Below, in pieces: positions 1 through 10,083 of a stretch of 64,000 nt of DNA. The notes under the pieces are model-generated. The model worked only from the letters and a program-made list of their open reading frames with translations. It was not told the origin of the DNA and made no database searches. Source of the stretch: Ilex aquifolium (lineage: Eukaryota; Streptophyta; Magnoliopsida; Aquifoliales; Aquifoliaceae); assembly GCA_951799425.1 (NCBI GenBank), contig OX637403.1, forward strand, positions 28,836,811 to 28,900,810, read 5' to 3'. The first letter of the stretch is position 1, and each line of letters begins with the position of its first letter. A program made the translations under genes and the position numbers.

Positions 1-1178
1 TGTAGCTGAGTACAGACGTTTCTTTCCTCCCCACCTAGATAGAAGCAGATAAACGGGAATTAATTCTAACTCCCACATAGGGTTCAATGTACGATAGTAA
101 TGCGATTTGTTGCTTGATTTTGATAGTATTGTGATGACGAACTATCCTTTCAAAATAATAACTATGACTTAAATTAGACATTTCACAGTAAAAAAACCTT
201 TATGATCACGCCACGAGTTGCTACCTACTTATCACCTCTTCCCAATTTTTCCACTTAAAAAAAAGGACAAATACCTTGGATCTGTATCAATTGCCGATTT
301 AACCAGAGGACCAATGGAGGAGGCCCCTTCAGAGAGTGCAGCTGGTACAGGAACGAAGCCCACTTTTGCTGCTCAAATAAATCATTAATTCCAAACCAAA
401 GCAAGTAAAAGCCTAGCTAGCAGATTGAACAGACAAACAAAACGATCATTTACGAACAATTACCTCTTCATACTTAGGAGTTGTAAGAGCGTCACCAGTG
501 TCCCAACGAATGTACACGTAAACCCCAGCGGCTGATGTAGTAAGGGCACAGACAAGGGCGGAGCTAGGATTTTTGTTTATCTCGGGCTAAGCTAAGCATT
601 TATACAACTAACAAAATACAAATGTAAAATCATAAAATTATTTTTGCTCTTTTTCGTTCTTGATTTTCTATCCTAATAAAGTAGAGAAGGGCTGAAAATT
701 AGAGAAACAAATCAACAAGATTGAAGGACCCAACACTACACTAAACATTATAATTTCATGTTCATTACCATTCCTAGGCCTCACACATTTCATTACCAAA
801 TCTAATTTCATGTTCCTCAGCCCCAAAAATCACCTAGGAACATATCATACCCAAATTGCACGTTCATCTCCTTTCAAATTTACTATTTTCATAACTGCAC
901 AATTATGAGTCTTAATTTTCCTCTTTAGTTCTGTGGGTGTCTCTGTGTATATTGGGGATGAAGGAACAGAGAGTCCTATAGGTTTAAGTCTCTGTGTATT
1001 ACAACACTCCTATAGGTTTAAGTCACATCAAAATAAAACAAAACAAAAACAAATCAAATTCATTCCCAGTAAGTGATGCCCAACATCCAACAAAAAATGG
1101 GCAGTACATATTTTGGTGTTCTTAGTTTTTCATCCTTCCTACGGCATAGTATAAAGCTGCTCCGTTGATGTATTTTAC

Positions 1179-1604
1179 TCATAGAGTTTCTAAATATACC
1201 TGACTCCTTTCAGGCCCAGCCCAATCCATTGTATGGGATGCAATGGTACCATCGAAGAAGAGGACTGGTGTCAATCGTCCAAAGCCATCTCCGGTTGAGA
1301 AACTTACTAAAGATTTATGTACCATCTTACATGAACAACAGTCGTCATACTTCTCTGGATCTTCTGAGGAGGATTTGCTTTTTGAGAGTGATAAACCAAT
1401 GGTATCTGTTGAGATTGGACATGGAAGTGTACTTATTAGGCATCCGAGTTCAATAGCTTGAGAAGAAGAATCTGAAGTTAGCTCTCTTTCAGTTGATAAC
1501 AAGCTACACCCCACCAATGAGGCATATTCATGGTTGTCTACCTTTCCCGTGCACATTAATAACAAGGGTGTCAACTTTCCAAGTCCAGGGATGGGGAAAA
1601 TCAA
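1179..1604 (-). other. Open frame of unknown origin inside the hAT-like element (possible captured gene fragment)
   Basis: About 141 codons are open on the minus strand with no ATG at the beginning; the frame begins at a TTG. The composition is ordinary and protein-like (for example [20 protein letters not shown] and [13 protein letters not shown]), with no low-complexity repeat, and contrasts with the AT-rich surroundings. Ser-rich and Cys-rich stretches occur in the middle. I recognise no domain. It may be a host gene fragment picked up by the element, as Pack-type elements do, or a piece of degraded transposase. A chance open frame is less likely but possible. Confidence 0.3.
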
Positions 1605-1878
1605 GAAGGGTTCTGGACAGGCAATGGAACAAGAACAAATTAAAAGGTACTTCCTTCAATAAATTTAGCTCAAAGAAGTAGTATTTGCATTAAATCTCCA
1701 ACGAATTATTGCTATTTCTGTAAGAATGAAACATGGAGCGACCGTCTGAGAGAGAGAAGAGACTGATTTTGGGGAAGCTTTGCAGGTGGGCTGGGTTGGG
1801 TTAGTTGGGTTGGGTTGGGTTGGATGGGATTTTTTTTGGGGGAGAGGGTGGGCTGGTATTTAGTGGTAATTTTTTTTT

Positions 1879-2722
1879 GGGAAATTTGGAGGCCGGTCCC
1901 CCTATATGGACTTGTTTGGACTTAAGTCCGTCAAGGAAACTTATTTGTTATGAAGTCCGTTTTTTGTCAATTTTACCATACTATCCCTTCCCTTTAGAAA
2001 TGAAATAAAACTAAAAATTTAAAACTCCTAAATTTTAGGAGTTTGACTAGCATTAAAATATTTTCTCTCTCATATCTATCTATATCCATATATAGGTTAA
2101 GAGTTTGACTAACATTAAAATTTTACCTCTCTCTTATCTATCTATATCTATATATAGGTTAGGTGTATATATATATATAGTAACATTAAAATTAAAAAAT
2201 AGTAACATTCAAATACAAAAAAAAGTTATCATTTGGATACAAAAAATAATATATTTAAACACAAAAAAATAGTAACATTTAAACATAAAAAAAAAATTGA
2301 AACATTCAATATTAATATTTTTAAAAAATAACAACAGTAACATGTTCAACAAAAATATTAGCATGTTCAACAAAAATAGTAACATGTTTAACAAAAATTG
2401 TAACATACTTAACAATAATTATTTCTCTCAAATTCAAACGCAAAAATAGTACCATTCAAACACAAAAACTAGTAATATTCAAAAACAAAAAAAATAATAA
2501 CATTGAATATTAATATTTAGTAAAATAATAGTAGTAACATGCTCAACATAATAGTAACATGAACAGTAACATACTCAACAAAAACAGTAACATGAACAGT
2601 AACATAATAAAATAAATAGTAACATGAATTTGAATATTTCGATATATATATAGAGATAGAGAGCTTTGAATTTGATATATATATCTATATATATATAGAG
2701 AGAGAGAGAGCTTTGAATTTGG

Positions 2723-2755
<33 letters not shown>

Positions 2756-3162
2756 TTTTGAATTTGATATATATATAGAGAGAGAGAGAGAGAGAACTTT
2801 GAATTTGAATTTTAAATTTATGATAGAGATTATATATATATATATATATATATAGAAAGAGAGAGAGAGAGCTTATATATATATATATATAGAGAGAGAG
2901 AAAACTTTGAATTTGAATTTTAAATTTATGATGGAGATTTTATTGGCATATTTTAATTGACCTTGATTTAAGGGAGAACAATTTCTAAAATAGGAAATTA
3001 ATTTAACTTCCTTTCAATGAAGGGTATTTTTGAAATAAAAAAAAAAAAGTGGACTTAAGTCATTACATATAATTTTAAACATGAACTTAGCCCCTTATAA
3101 GTTTTCTTACCGGACTTATCTCCAAACAAGTACATCTAGGAAGACTCACTTCCAATTTTCAC
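1879..3162. mobile_element. Nested TIR element, Mutator-like, filled with simple repeats
   Basis: The first 70 or so bases and the reverse complement of the last 70 align as a long imperfect inverted repeat; both contain ACTTGTTTGGA followed by TAAGTCCG. The flanks are runs of T (about 1871..1878 and from 3163), compatible with a T-rich 9-bp target duplication, but a homopolymer target cannot be proven. The interior has no coding capacity. It consists of AACATT/AACATG-type degenerate repeats (2180-2620) and alternating TA and GA tracts (2640-2900). It is nested in the hAT-like element. Confidence 0.55.
2640..2905. repeat. Compound (TA)n/(GA)n microsatellite cluster
   Basis: Six or so blocks alternate TATATA and GAGAGA tracts and are separated by a recurring GCTTTGAATTTG-type spacer. 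The cluster is a minisatellite whose unit is itself a compound microsatellite. Confidence 0.8.
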
Positions 3163-3551
3163 TTTTTTTTTTTTTTACTCTGGGCTTCAGCCCACCGTAG
3201 CCCACTAATGGATCCGCCCTTGCGCACAGAATAGGGCAAGATAAACCTGTAAAATCAAGCGATAGTGTAAACAAAACTCCATCTCTCCTTTCTTGAATTT
3301 CCATCATTTTATGATAACAAAACGGCGTGAGAGAGAGAGAAAGAGAGTGAAGGAACCTTTTTGAGGTGAGTTTGCACGGTGGGAGAGATGTCGTCGAAGT
3401 TCCTTCGAGACTTTCTAGTCCGATGTTTACGAGAGGAAGAAGCCGATGGGTAGTAATCGTAGTCCGGTGTGTAGTAGTTGTAGTCCGGTGAGTAGTAGTT
3501 GGAGCTCGGTGGGTAGTAGTCGTAGTCCGGTGAGGAGTAGTTGTAGTCCAT

Positions 3552-4633
3552 TGCTACCCAGAGCTCCGTCTCTGCACTTGAAAAAATGGAACTGAAGATC
3601 CCTTTTAAAGGATTTCAGAATCCGCGTGGGGTTTCCATTCTAGGAAATTACCATAAAAGGGAGGGAGAGTTTTTTCGTATTTCCATTTTTGCCCTTTGTT
3701 TGAACTATATTTTATAATTTTGGTGAATAGGCTATGAATGACACATTAATTACCCTACTCGTATATGTCGGCCAACGACTATTTTTGTGATAAGTGTACA
3801 TGGAAAACTATAAATAAAATGAAAAATAAAATCAACCAAAAAAAAATTTATTTTTGAGGTGAGTGAAAGGTGATTCAATTTGAAAAGAACCCGTTCTCTC
3901 TAAATTCTTTACATAGAATTTCATTACAAATTCAACGTATAATTTTCATTAAGAGAAGAGTCTTCAATTATGATATGATAAAAATTATATTAATAACTAA
4001 CATAACTCATGAAATCCACTATTTAATTAACTAACTAAAAAAAATCAAAAATACCAAACCGCCAAACCTCTGTTTCATAATCTCCAATAAACTAACTCAA
4101 TATTACATAGAACAAATGTAAATATATAAATATATCATTTTGAGATCTAATTTGTTTAGCGGGTCTAATTATGATATCGAAAAATTATTTTTTTATCATA
4201 TTTATTCTTTTTAATCATTACAAATGGTACACTTATAAAGGTTTTTTGGTTTTATTATTGTATTTTATTATTTTTATGAGGAATGACTATAAATAAATTA
4301 ACTGAAAATCCACCGTCACAAATATTTCGATGCTCTGAGATTATTCTTTACTCACAAATTTTCAGGTTCAATCTTTTTCTAGTATTTAAATTAGTCGTAA
4401 GACCACTATTTGATGAAAGCTATTGTCTAAAACTAATAGGTTATGATAATGAATTTAATTCACGAAGCATTATTGCATGTCCTATACGTGATATCTATTT
4501 AACTCGACTAATATTTTTTATTTTGCACTTTTATTTAATTTTTTTTTTTAAAGGATGTTCTTTCTTTACACATGCCCAATGCTTGATTAAACTTAAACCT
4601 CATCTGTTGTATGAGGCAGCATAAGACAACATA
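3552..4633. other. AT-rich intergenic stretch, no gene seen
   Basis: This is the upstream region of the BI-1 pseudogene followed by AT-rich DNA. It has only stop-interrupted short frames (longest about 113 codons at 4283..4624, AT-rich, with no recognisable domain). No terminal repeats were found. Confidence 0.5.
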
Positions 4634-4938
4634 CACTACAAGAATTACGATCTTTTGAGACAAGTTTTTTTCGACACTTACGTTTACTGTCACAAAAAAC
4701 GTGTTTTCACAACAAAAAAAATAAAAAAATAGGGGCAGTAATGCTGTCATAAAATATGTATTTGCCGCTATAAGTACTAATATAAGACGGGTCGGTACTG
4801 CGATAAAATTTTTTTGAAGCTCCACTTATTATGGTGGGACAATTCTATCACAACGCCGCCACAAAAAATATTTATCGTGACAAATATACCTTTTATGATA
4901 AAATTTTACCGTCACAAAAAATCTTTTTTCTTGTAGTG
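4634..4938. mobile_element. Miniature CACTA element
   Basis: The left end is CACTACAAGAAT and the right end is TTCTTGTAGTG, the inverse complement, with the diagnostic CACTA termini. It is flanked by the trinucleotide ATA on both sides (631..633 of the 4-kb block and 4939..4941), matching the 3-bp duplication of the CACTA/EnSpm family. At 305 bp it is far too short for a transposase. Subterminal short repeats of the TGTCACAAAAAA / TTTTTTGTGACG type occur in both orientations, as is usual for CACTA subterminal regions. Confidence 0.88.
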
Positions 4939-4974
4939 ATACAAGACACATTAACCACCCACACTTTAAAAAAA

Positions 4975-5620
4975 ATTAAAGACATTTCGAATCTGATCAC
5001 AAATCAAACCGACATTGGTGTTCAAATGAAATTTTGGAGTGGACTTACAAGTGCTTTTGTAGAAATTGAAGTTTGGAAAATTCCAAGCTATTAAAGATGT
5101 ATTTTTGGTTGGCTGAAAAATGGTAATTTGTGATTTGCCCCATTTAGAAGGCAACCCCGATGCTTTATTCCCCCCTCATTTTGGCAATTCCTTCACACCC
5201 AAGAAGTTGGTGATTTCAACCAAAAAAATTGAAAATGTTCTGAATCGAACAAAAACTCAATACGACTTTAATCATTTCACGCGTAATTGGCATTCAAAAG
5301 GCAACACCAGTATTATCATTTTGCACCCAACATATTGGTGTCCGCAAAAAAAGTCAACATATTCGAATTTGACAAAAACTCAACCCTACTTTAGTGCTCA
5401 AATGAAATTTTGGTGGAGACCACAAGGATATTTACGAAAATTGAAATACCATCTTCAAAAATTTGTTGTTATTGAAAACGAATGTTGGGTTACCTAAAAG
5501 TTGGTGGAGTTTCATTTTGATTTGCCCCATTTAGAAGGCAAACCGCATTATCTTTGATTTCACACCCATTTTTTGGCATTTTTCTTGACACCAACATGAT
5601 GGTGATTTCGAGAAAATTTT
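4975..5620. repeat. Degenerate tandem repeat, unit about 380-390 bp
   Basis: Two diverged copies run head to tail. GATTTGCCCCATTTAGAAGG occurs at about 5130 and again at about 5520. TCAAATGAAATTTTGG occurs at about 5022 and 5398. Parts of the pattern (GGCATTCAAAAGGCAAC, CACACCCA, TTGGTGATTTC) also recur at shorter intervals, so the unit may itself be internally repetitive. No transposon ends are visible and no coding frame is conserved across copies. Confidence 0.6.
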
Positions 5621-5639
5621 TTATGGGGTATTATTACAC

Positions 5640-6343
5640 ACTACGTGACTTGGCACACGTGGTGTGTATACCCAATTAAATGGTGCCCGCTCAATATGTT
5701 ATCACGCAAAAAATGTCTATGGCACCCACGATTCTCAGTAGTGAGTCGTTGGTATATCGCGCGTAACAAATCTCGACATGTAGTATCCATAGAAAAATTT
5801 GTCGGTGATTTTCTTCAAAAAAAATGTGGCATTTCGAATCTGAGCATAACCTTGAACATCAACACATTTGACTTTAAGCCCTGTTCTCCAAGAGCTGTGG
5901 TCCGAGTTATCATCCAATCTCCCAACCAAAGAGGGCAAGGACCAAGCAGTAGGATTGCTCAAGTATTTCCATCCACACACACTGTTGTATGATACATACA
6001 AAGTCATCTACCGACTACATGTGTCAATTCAATGGAATCATGAAATTATGAATTAGTTGTCGTTCGGTTAATATACAGAATTTATAATTTTTTTTCACAA
6101 TAACCTAAACCCCCATGCCCACCCCTCCACCGCCACCTCCACTTCTTCCCCCAACTGCACCCTATCCTAAATTTATTGAAAATAAACTATAGATGTGCTA
6201 AATTGGGGAAGAAATTTAAATGTGTGTAGTAATACCACTAATCATTGGGTATGAAAATTTTTGGAAATAATAGTTATATGGACACATGGCAAAATTTCAT
6301 TGGAAAACAATAAATTCCCTAGGAAATTGTTTGTGATAATACA
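5640..6343. other. Intergenic, no gene recognised
   Basis: Short overlapping open frames occur on both strands (5645..5992 plus, 5735..6007 minus) without recognisable domains. The base composition is less AT-rich than around it. A C-rich stretch at 6110-6170 reads as Pro-rich in some frames but has no gene context. Confidence 0.4.
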
Positions 6344-7799
6344 GGGTGGGGCTATTCCCATCTGACAAATTTTCATTATCACCCCTTCTATACCTACCTC
6401 ATTAGTAATTAAGTTCATCATATGCTACATACACCCTATTAATTGTTAAGCTCTGACGAGCCCAAATCTAACTGGGCCCAGGCTCAATAAATCAAGTAAG
6501 CCCAAGTCAACTAAAAGATAGCACAGACCCGGCCCAGTCCAAGATCCGAAGAGTCTGGGAAGATAAGAACACGTGGGAGAGAAATTATCAAGATACACAC
6601 TCAGGAAGATCAATCCTACATTAATTGTACTTACATTTTGTAACTATCCTCCTTGAAGAAGTAATACAATCTCCCTCACGTCACCGCCTCACCTCACCGC
6701 CTCAACATACTTATAAATTGTAAGCCATTTTCACATAAGAGATGACATCTTGAGATCTCTCAATATACCTCTCTACACCTACACGCATAGTTTTCTCTCT
6801 CCTAACTAGTGTAACTTTCCCGGAGCTCTCTCCCGATTACTTTATTCATCAATAAAGACCTCCGGCCACCGTTGTCGTTTCCTGAGAGTGGAGCAGGTTC
6901 ACTCGGACCGAACCACTATATATCTTTGTGTTGACTCACTATTTACTGTTTTGTCATTAATTGATTTACTTATTATTCATTAATTACACATCTTCACATA
7001 TTCGACTGGTAATCTTGCACAAAACTAATTTGTGCATCATCAAGCTCATTTATACTATGTACACCAATTTAATGAAAGAAGTCATCGTAAAAAAATAATA
7101 ATTAAAAAGACAATTAGTTTGAATGCATAAATATATTTACGAAAACAAAAAAAAAAAAGAACCGAGCAAAACTGAAATAAGAAAAACAAAACAACCAAAA
7201 ACAAAACAACCAAAAGAAAACAAGCATGTCGAAACAAGAAAAAAAAAAAAAAAAAGCAGACCGAAACAAGAAAAAAGAAAAGGACGAAATAAGAAAAAAA
7301 CAGAAAGAAAGAAGCAAATCGAAACAAGAAAGGAAAAAAAACCAAACAAAGATTAAATGAAAAAGCAAAACTTTAAAACGCAAAACCGAATATAAAAAAA
7401 AAGGATCAAGCACAGACACAAAATTGAACAAGAAAAAAAATAACAAGTATAGATGCAAAACCTTAACAAGATAAAAAAAAAAAAAATAATCTAAAATCAT
7501 ACATATATATACACACATATAAATTATAAATAAAAAATTAAATTGAGAAGTAATACTAACATGTATCTACTTGAAAAAATTCATATTAAAAAAGTATTTT
7601 TGTGAATGCATAAGATGAGATAGAGAATGAAACTCTAATTATGATAAAATATAAAGTGGGTTTATTTGGGAGTGTATGTAGCATGAGATGAACTTAGTTA
7701 CTAATGGCGTAGGTATAGAAGGGGTGGGTTTAGTAGTTTGAAAATGAAAAATTAAATAGGGTGGGAATGAAGATTTGTGGGGTAAAAATAGTCACACCC
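6344..7799. mobile_element. TIR element (Mutator-like) carrying a solo LTR
   Basis: Roughly 100 bases at each end are inverted copies. Left GGGTGGGGCTATTCCCATCT pairs with right-end reverse complement GGGTGTGACTATTTTTACCC, and both arms share ACCCCTTCTATACCTAC and ATGCTACATACAC. The flanks GATAATACA (6335..6343) and AATAATATA (7800..7808) agree at 7 of 9 positions, consistent with an old 9-bp duplication. Without the inserted LTR the element is about 860 bp. The interior is A-rich (7130-7480) and non-coding. Confidence 0.6.
6454..7042 (+). mobile_element. Solo LTR, plus orientation
   Basis: It starts TGACGAGCCCAAATC and ends TTTGTGCATCATCA (TG...CA termini), and is flanked by AGCTC on both sides (6449..6453 and 7043..7047), a perfect 5-bp target duplication. 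It is a relative of the LTRs at 55561..56448 and 59447..60385 when those are read on the minus strand. Shared blocks are the TGACGAG start, the AATAAAG polyadenylation-type signal followed by CCGGCCACCGTTG, GACCGAACCACTATA and the TGCATCATCA end. It is shorter (589 bp) and clearly diverged, so it is an older insertion. No internal region or second LTR remains. Confidence 0.88.
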
Positions 7800-8510
7800 A
7801 ATAATATATAGCATACATTAGTATAATTCTATATAATATTCGTGTAAATTATGAACCAAAATCTGCATGACTAAGTATCTTTCTCTCAACAAAATCAATT
7901 AGGCATAAATCTCTCATAAATTAAAAACCTTGATCAAAATCCTAGCCATACTAAATCAAAAACCATTAATTTCAAAATAAGTCTAAATCGATAAATATTA
8001 ATTAAAAAAAAAACCTACATGTTTTTTCACCATGCAAATTAAACAAATTACTGTATGCCCAACACTGAGTATTATTCATGTTAATTCCTTATTTTTTTTT
8101 AACAGTCACGTTAATTTATCTTATCATTTCAGTGTTCTTGCCTTTCAGATTTATGTGGTCATCAAACCCGATGCACCATTACATCGAGTAAATATTGAAT
8201 GCAACAGTAATATCATGTCATCATTGATAACATAATATCACCAACTAATAATAAAACTTCAAATGAGTAATGTAAACCCCACTTAAGCTTATTTGGCAGA
8301 AGAGTGAAGAATTATTTATTTACATGATAGGTTAATTATTAATTTTTATCAAACTCATCTACTTATTTGTTTTAGTACTAGTTATAACTTGTACCTGAAA
8401 GCATGGAACATAAAATTTGAACACCCAAAAAATTAATTCCACTATATTAAATTTTTTTTAGTATGTGTATACTATGGATAATGTTTAGGGGCTTAGAGAG
8501 GCCGGTACCT
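7800..8510. other. AT-rich spacer, nothing recognised
   Basis: No open frame longer than about 67 codons, no inverted or direct repeats of note, and no RNA gene seen. Confidence 0.4.
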
Positions 8511-8626
8511 CCCAAAAAACTTAATAGGATAAAAGTACACTTTTAAAAATAATTGGGATAGAAGTACATGTGCTAAAAAAAATCATAAAAGCCCTTTTAC
8601 CCCTACCATAAATAGTGCATACCTAA

Positions 8627-8692
8627 TTGAATGTGAGACTTTCAAGATTAGAATGTGAGACTTTCAAGATTAGAATGTGAGACTTTCAAGAT
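8627..8692. repeat. Triplicated 22-bp unit in the left arm
   Basis: GAATGTGAGACTTTCAAGAT occurs three times head to tail; the right arm has one diverged copy. The left arm has therefore expanded since the element was formed. Confidence 0.8.
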
Positions 8693-8732
8693 TCCTTTTG
8701 ATATTTGTGTATCATTTGAATTTTGAAATTTC

Positions 8733-8780
<48 letters not shown>

Positions 8781-9254
8781 TCATGCAAACAGTGTCACCA
8801 AAGAGAGACACGATATAATGACAATGGGGATCCAATCAATGACATCATGTAATGTCCCCTTCATAGTGCCCAAGCAGTGTCAGTAAATAGTGACAACAGT
8901 AGATTGTACCTAAATGATAACAATATATATTTTACTCACTAAAAAAGTTGCACCTAAAGGGGGAGTCGAAAAATTGTCATGCAAACAGTGTCACCAAAGA
9001 GAGACACGATATAAATTGTCATGTAAACAGTATCACCAAAGAGAGACACGATATAATGACAATGGGGGTCCAATCAGTGGCATCATGTAATGCCCCCTTC
9101 ATAGTGCCCAAAACAGTGTCAGTAAAGAGTGACAACAGTAGATTGCATCTAAATGATAACAATATATATTTTGCCCATTCAAAGAGTTGCACCTAAAGAG
9201 GGAGTCAAAAAATTGTCATGCCAACAGTGTCACCAAAGAGAGACACGATATATA
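8781..9254. repeat. Tandem repeat, about 197-bp unit with a 40-bp subunit
   Basis: GTCACCAAAGAGAGACACGA starts about every 197 bp (units at 8781, 8977, 9019 and 9216). A short 40-bp step between 8977 and 9019 shows that part of the unit was duplicated on its own. The long units share a body containing GACAATGGGG, GCATCTAAATGATAAC/GTACCTAAATGATAAC and GTTGCACCTAAAG. Runs of (AT)n/(AC)n precede the array. Confidence 0.8.
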
Positions 9255-9480
9255 TATATATATATATGAAATTTTAAAATTTTAAAATTCAAATGATACA
9301 CAAATATCAAAAAAAATCTTGAAAATCTCACATTCAATATTAAGTATGCACTATTTATGGTAGGGGTAATTATGGAATACAATTTAGAAAGAATTTAAAA
9401 ATGTTTTAAAATGTGTACTTATTGACAACTATTTGATGAAAAAGATACTCACATCCTATTATCTCTAATGTTTAAAGTAA

Positions 9481-10083
9481 AAATTATGTTAAACTATAAA
9501 TTAATTAAATATTAAATGATTGAACATGTAATAAAAATGAGTGATGAGATGTTTTTAGGAAAAAAAATATATAGGAGATAAAAATTTAAATTACTATGTA
9601 TTTTATTATATAAATTATTGATTGGTGATATCATATCACCTTGCCATGTAGTATCACCGTTGTAATGAATTTTTTCTCCATTCATCACATATAGTCGGTA
9701 CAACTCAACTCAATAAAACTTTATTCCAATATTTTTAAGACCGACTACATAAATCATATTTCAACATTGTGCTCTATTAAGAACCATGTTTTTGGGCTTC
9801 CCCTACCACCTATATAGTCCTGCACTGGAGGTAAAATCTTAAGGAGGCAAGTGTAAAGAACCTACCAAAAAATAAAAAAAAATTCCTACTGGAGATGGTT
9901 AATTTCAAGCTGTTTTCATGCTTCCAGAAGAAAATCCATTTATGTACACCATAAGCCACACACATGCATAATCTGTAAAATTTCCAACTATAAACACCAT
10001 TTCAGTTTCTGCAGAGGGAAAAAGAAGTTCTTAGGCTACTGAAAGGGTTTATCAAGTCCAAACTCTGGTAAGCTTTACATCTG
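9481..10083. other. Intergenic and 3' region of Bax inhibitor-1
   Basis: AT-rich sequence with no coding potential. The 3' UTR of the minus-strand Bax inhibitor-1 gene should occupy the part next to 10083. No poly(A) signal can be assigned with confidence. Confidence 0.4.

Larger units (their letters stand above)
553..3222. mobile_element. Non-autonomous hAT-like DNA transposon inside the BI-1 pseudogene
   Basis: The left end reads CAAGGGCGGAGCTAGGAT. The right end, reverse-complemented, reads CAAGGGCGGATCCATTAG. These are short imperfect inverted repeats of the CA(G/A)GGGCGGA type common in plant hAT elements. The flanks are GGCACAGA (545..552) and CGCACAGA (3223..3230), which match at 7 of 8 positions; an 8-bp target duplication is characteristic of hAT. 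The insertion splits the exon 2-like block. No transposase is visible. The interior holds an open stretch at about 1179..1604 and a second TIR element from 1879. Confidence 0.72.
275..3551 (-). pseudogene. Decayed Bax inhibitor-1 paralogue (exons 1-3 in window)
   Basis: Three blocks match exons 1-3 of the intact Bax inhibitor-1 gene at 10084..13218, same strand and order. The exon 1-like block is 3357..3551, the exon 2-like block is 464..552 plus 3223..3246, and the exon 3-like block is 275..368. Exon 1 keeps the stretch before the splice donor (SPTVQTHLKK), but its N-terminus is replaced by a Tyr/Asp/Pro repeat, making it 195 nt instead of 117. The exon 2 block lacks about 39 nt that encode the WLL transmembrane part. 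The exon 3 block is 94 nt instead of 92, which shifts the frame. A 2.67-kb hAT-like element interrupts exon 2. Exons 4-6 would lie left of the window. It is a tandem, head-to-tail duplicate of the intact gene; loss of function is inferred from the frame damage and the insertion. Confidence 0.8.
8510..9480. mobile_element. Foldback/TIR element with internal tandem repeats
   Basis: The arms at roughly 8520-8740 and 9262-9470 are inverted copies: CCTACCATAAATAGTGCAT on the left pairs with ATGCACTATTTATGGTAGG on the right, and AATTCAAATGATACACAAAT on the right pairs with its complement on the left. Between them lie the tandem repeats described separately. Exact ends and target duplication were not resolved because the outer arms are diverged. 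No coding capacity is seen. Confidence 0.55.

Noticed and set aside
7082-7518. Phe/Leu-rich and Lys-rich open frames
   Set aside because: Translation of an A-rich low-complexity tract inside a TIR element.
8781-9254. CRISPR-like regular repeats
   Set aside because: Units are long, contiguous and in a plant TIR element; there are no spacers and the host is a eukaryote.
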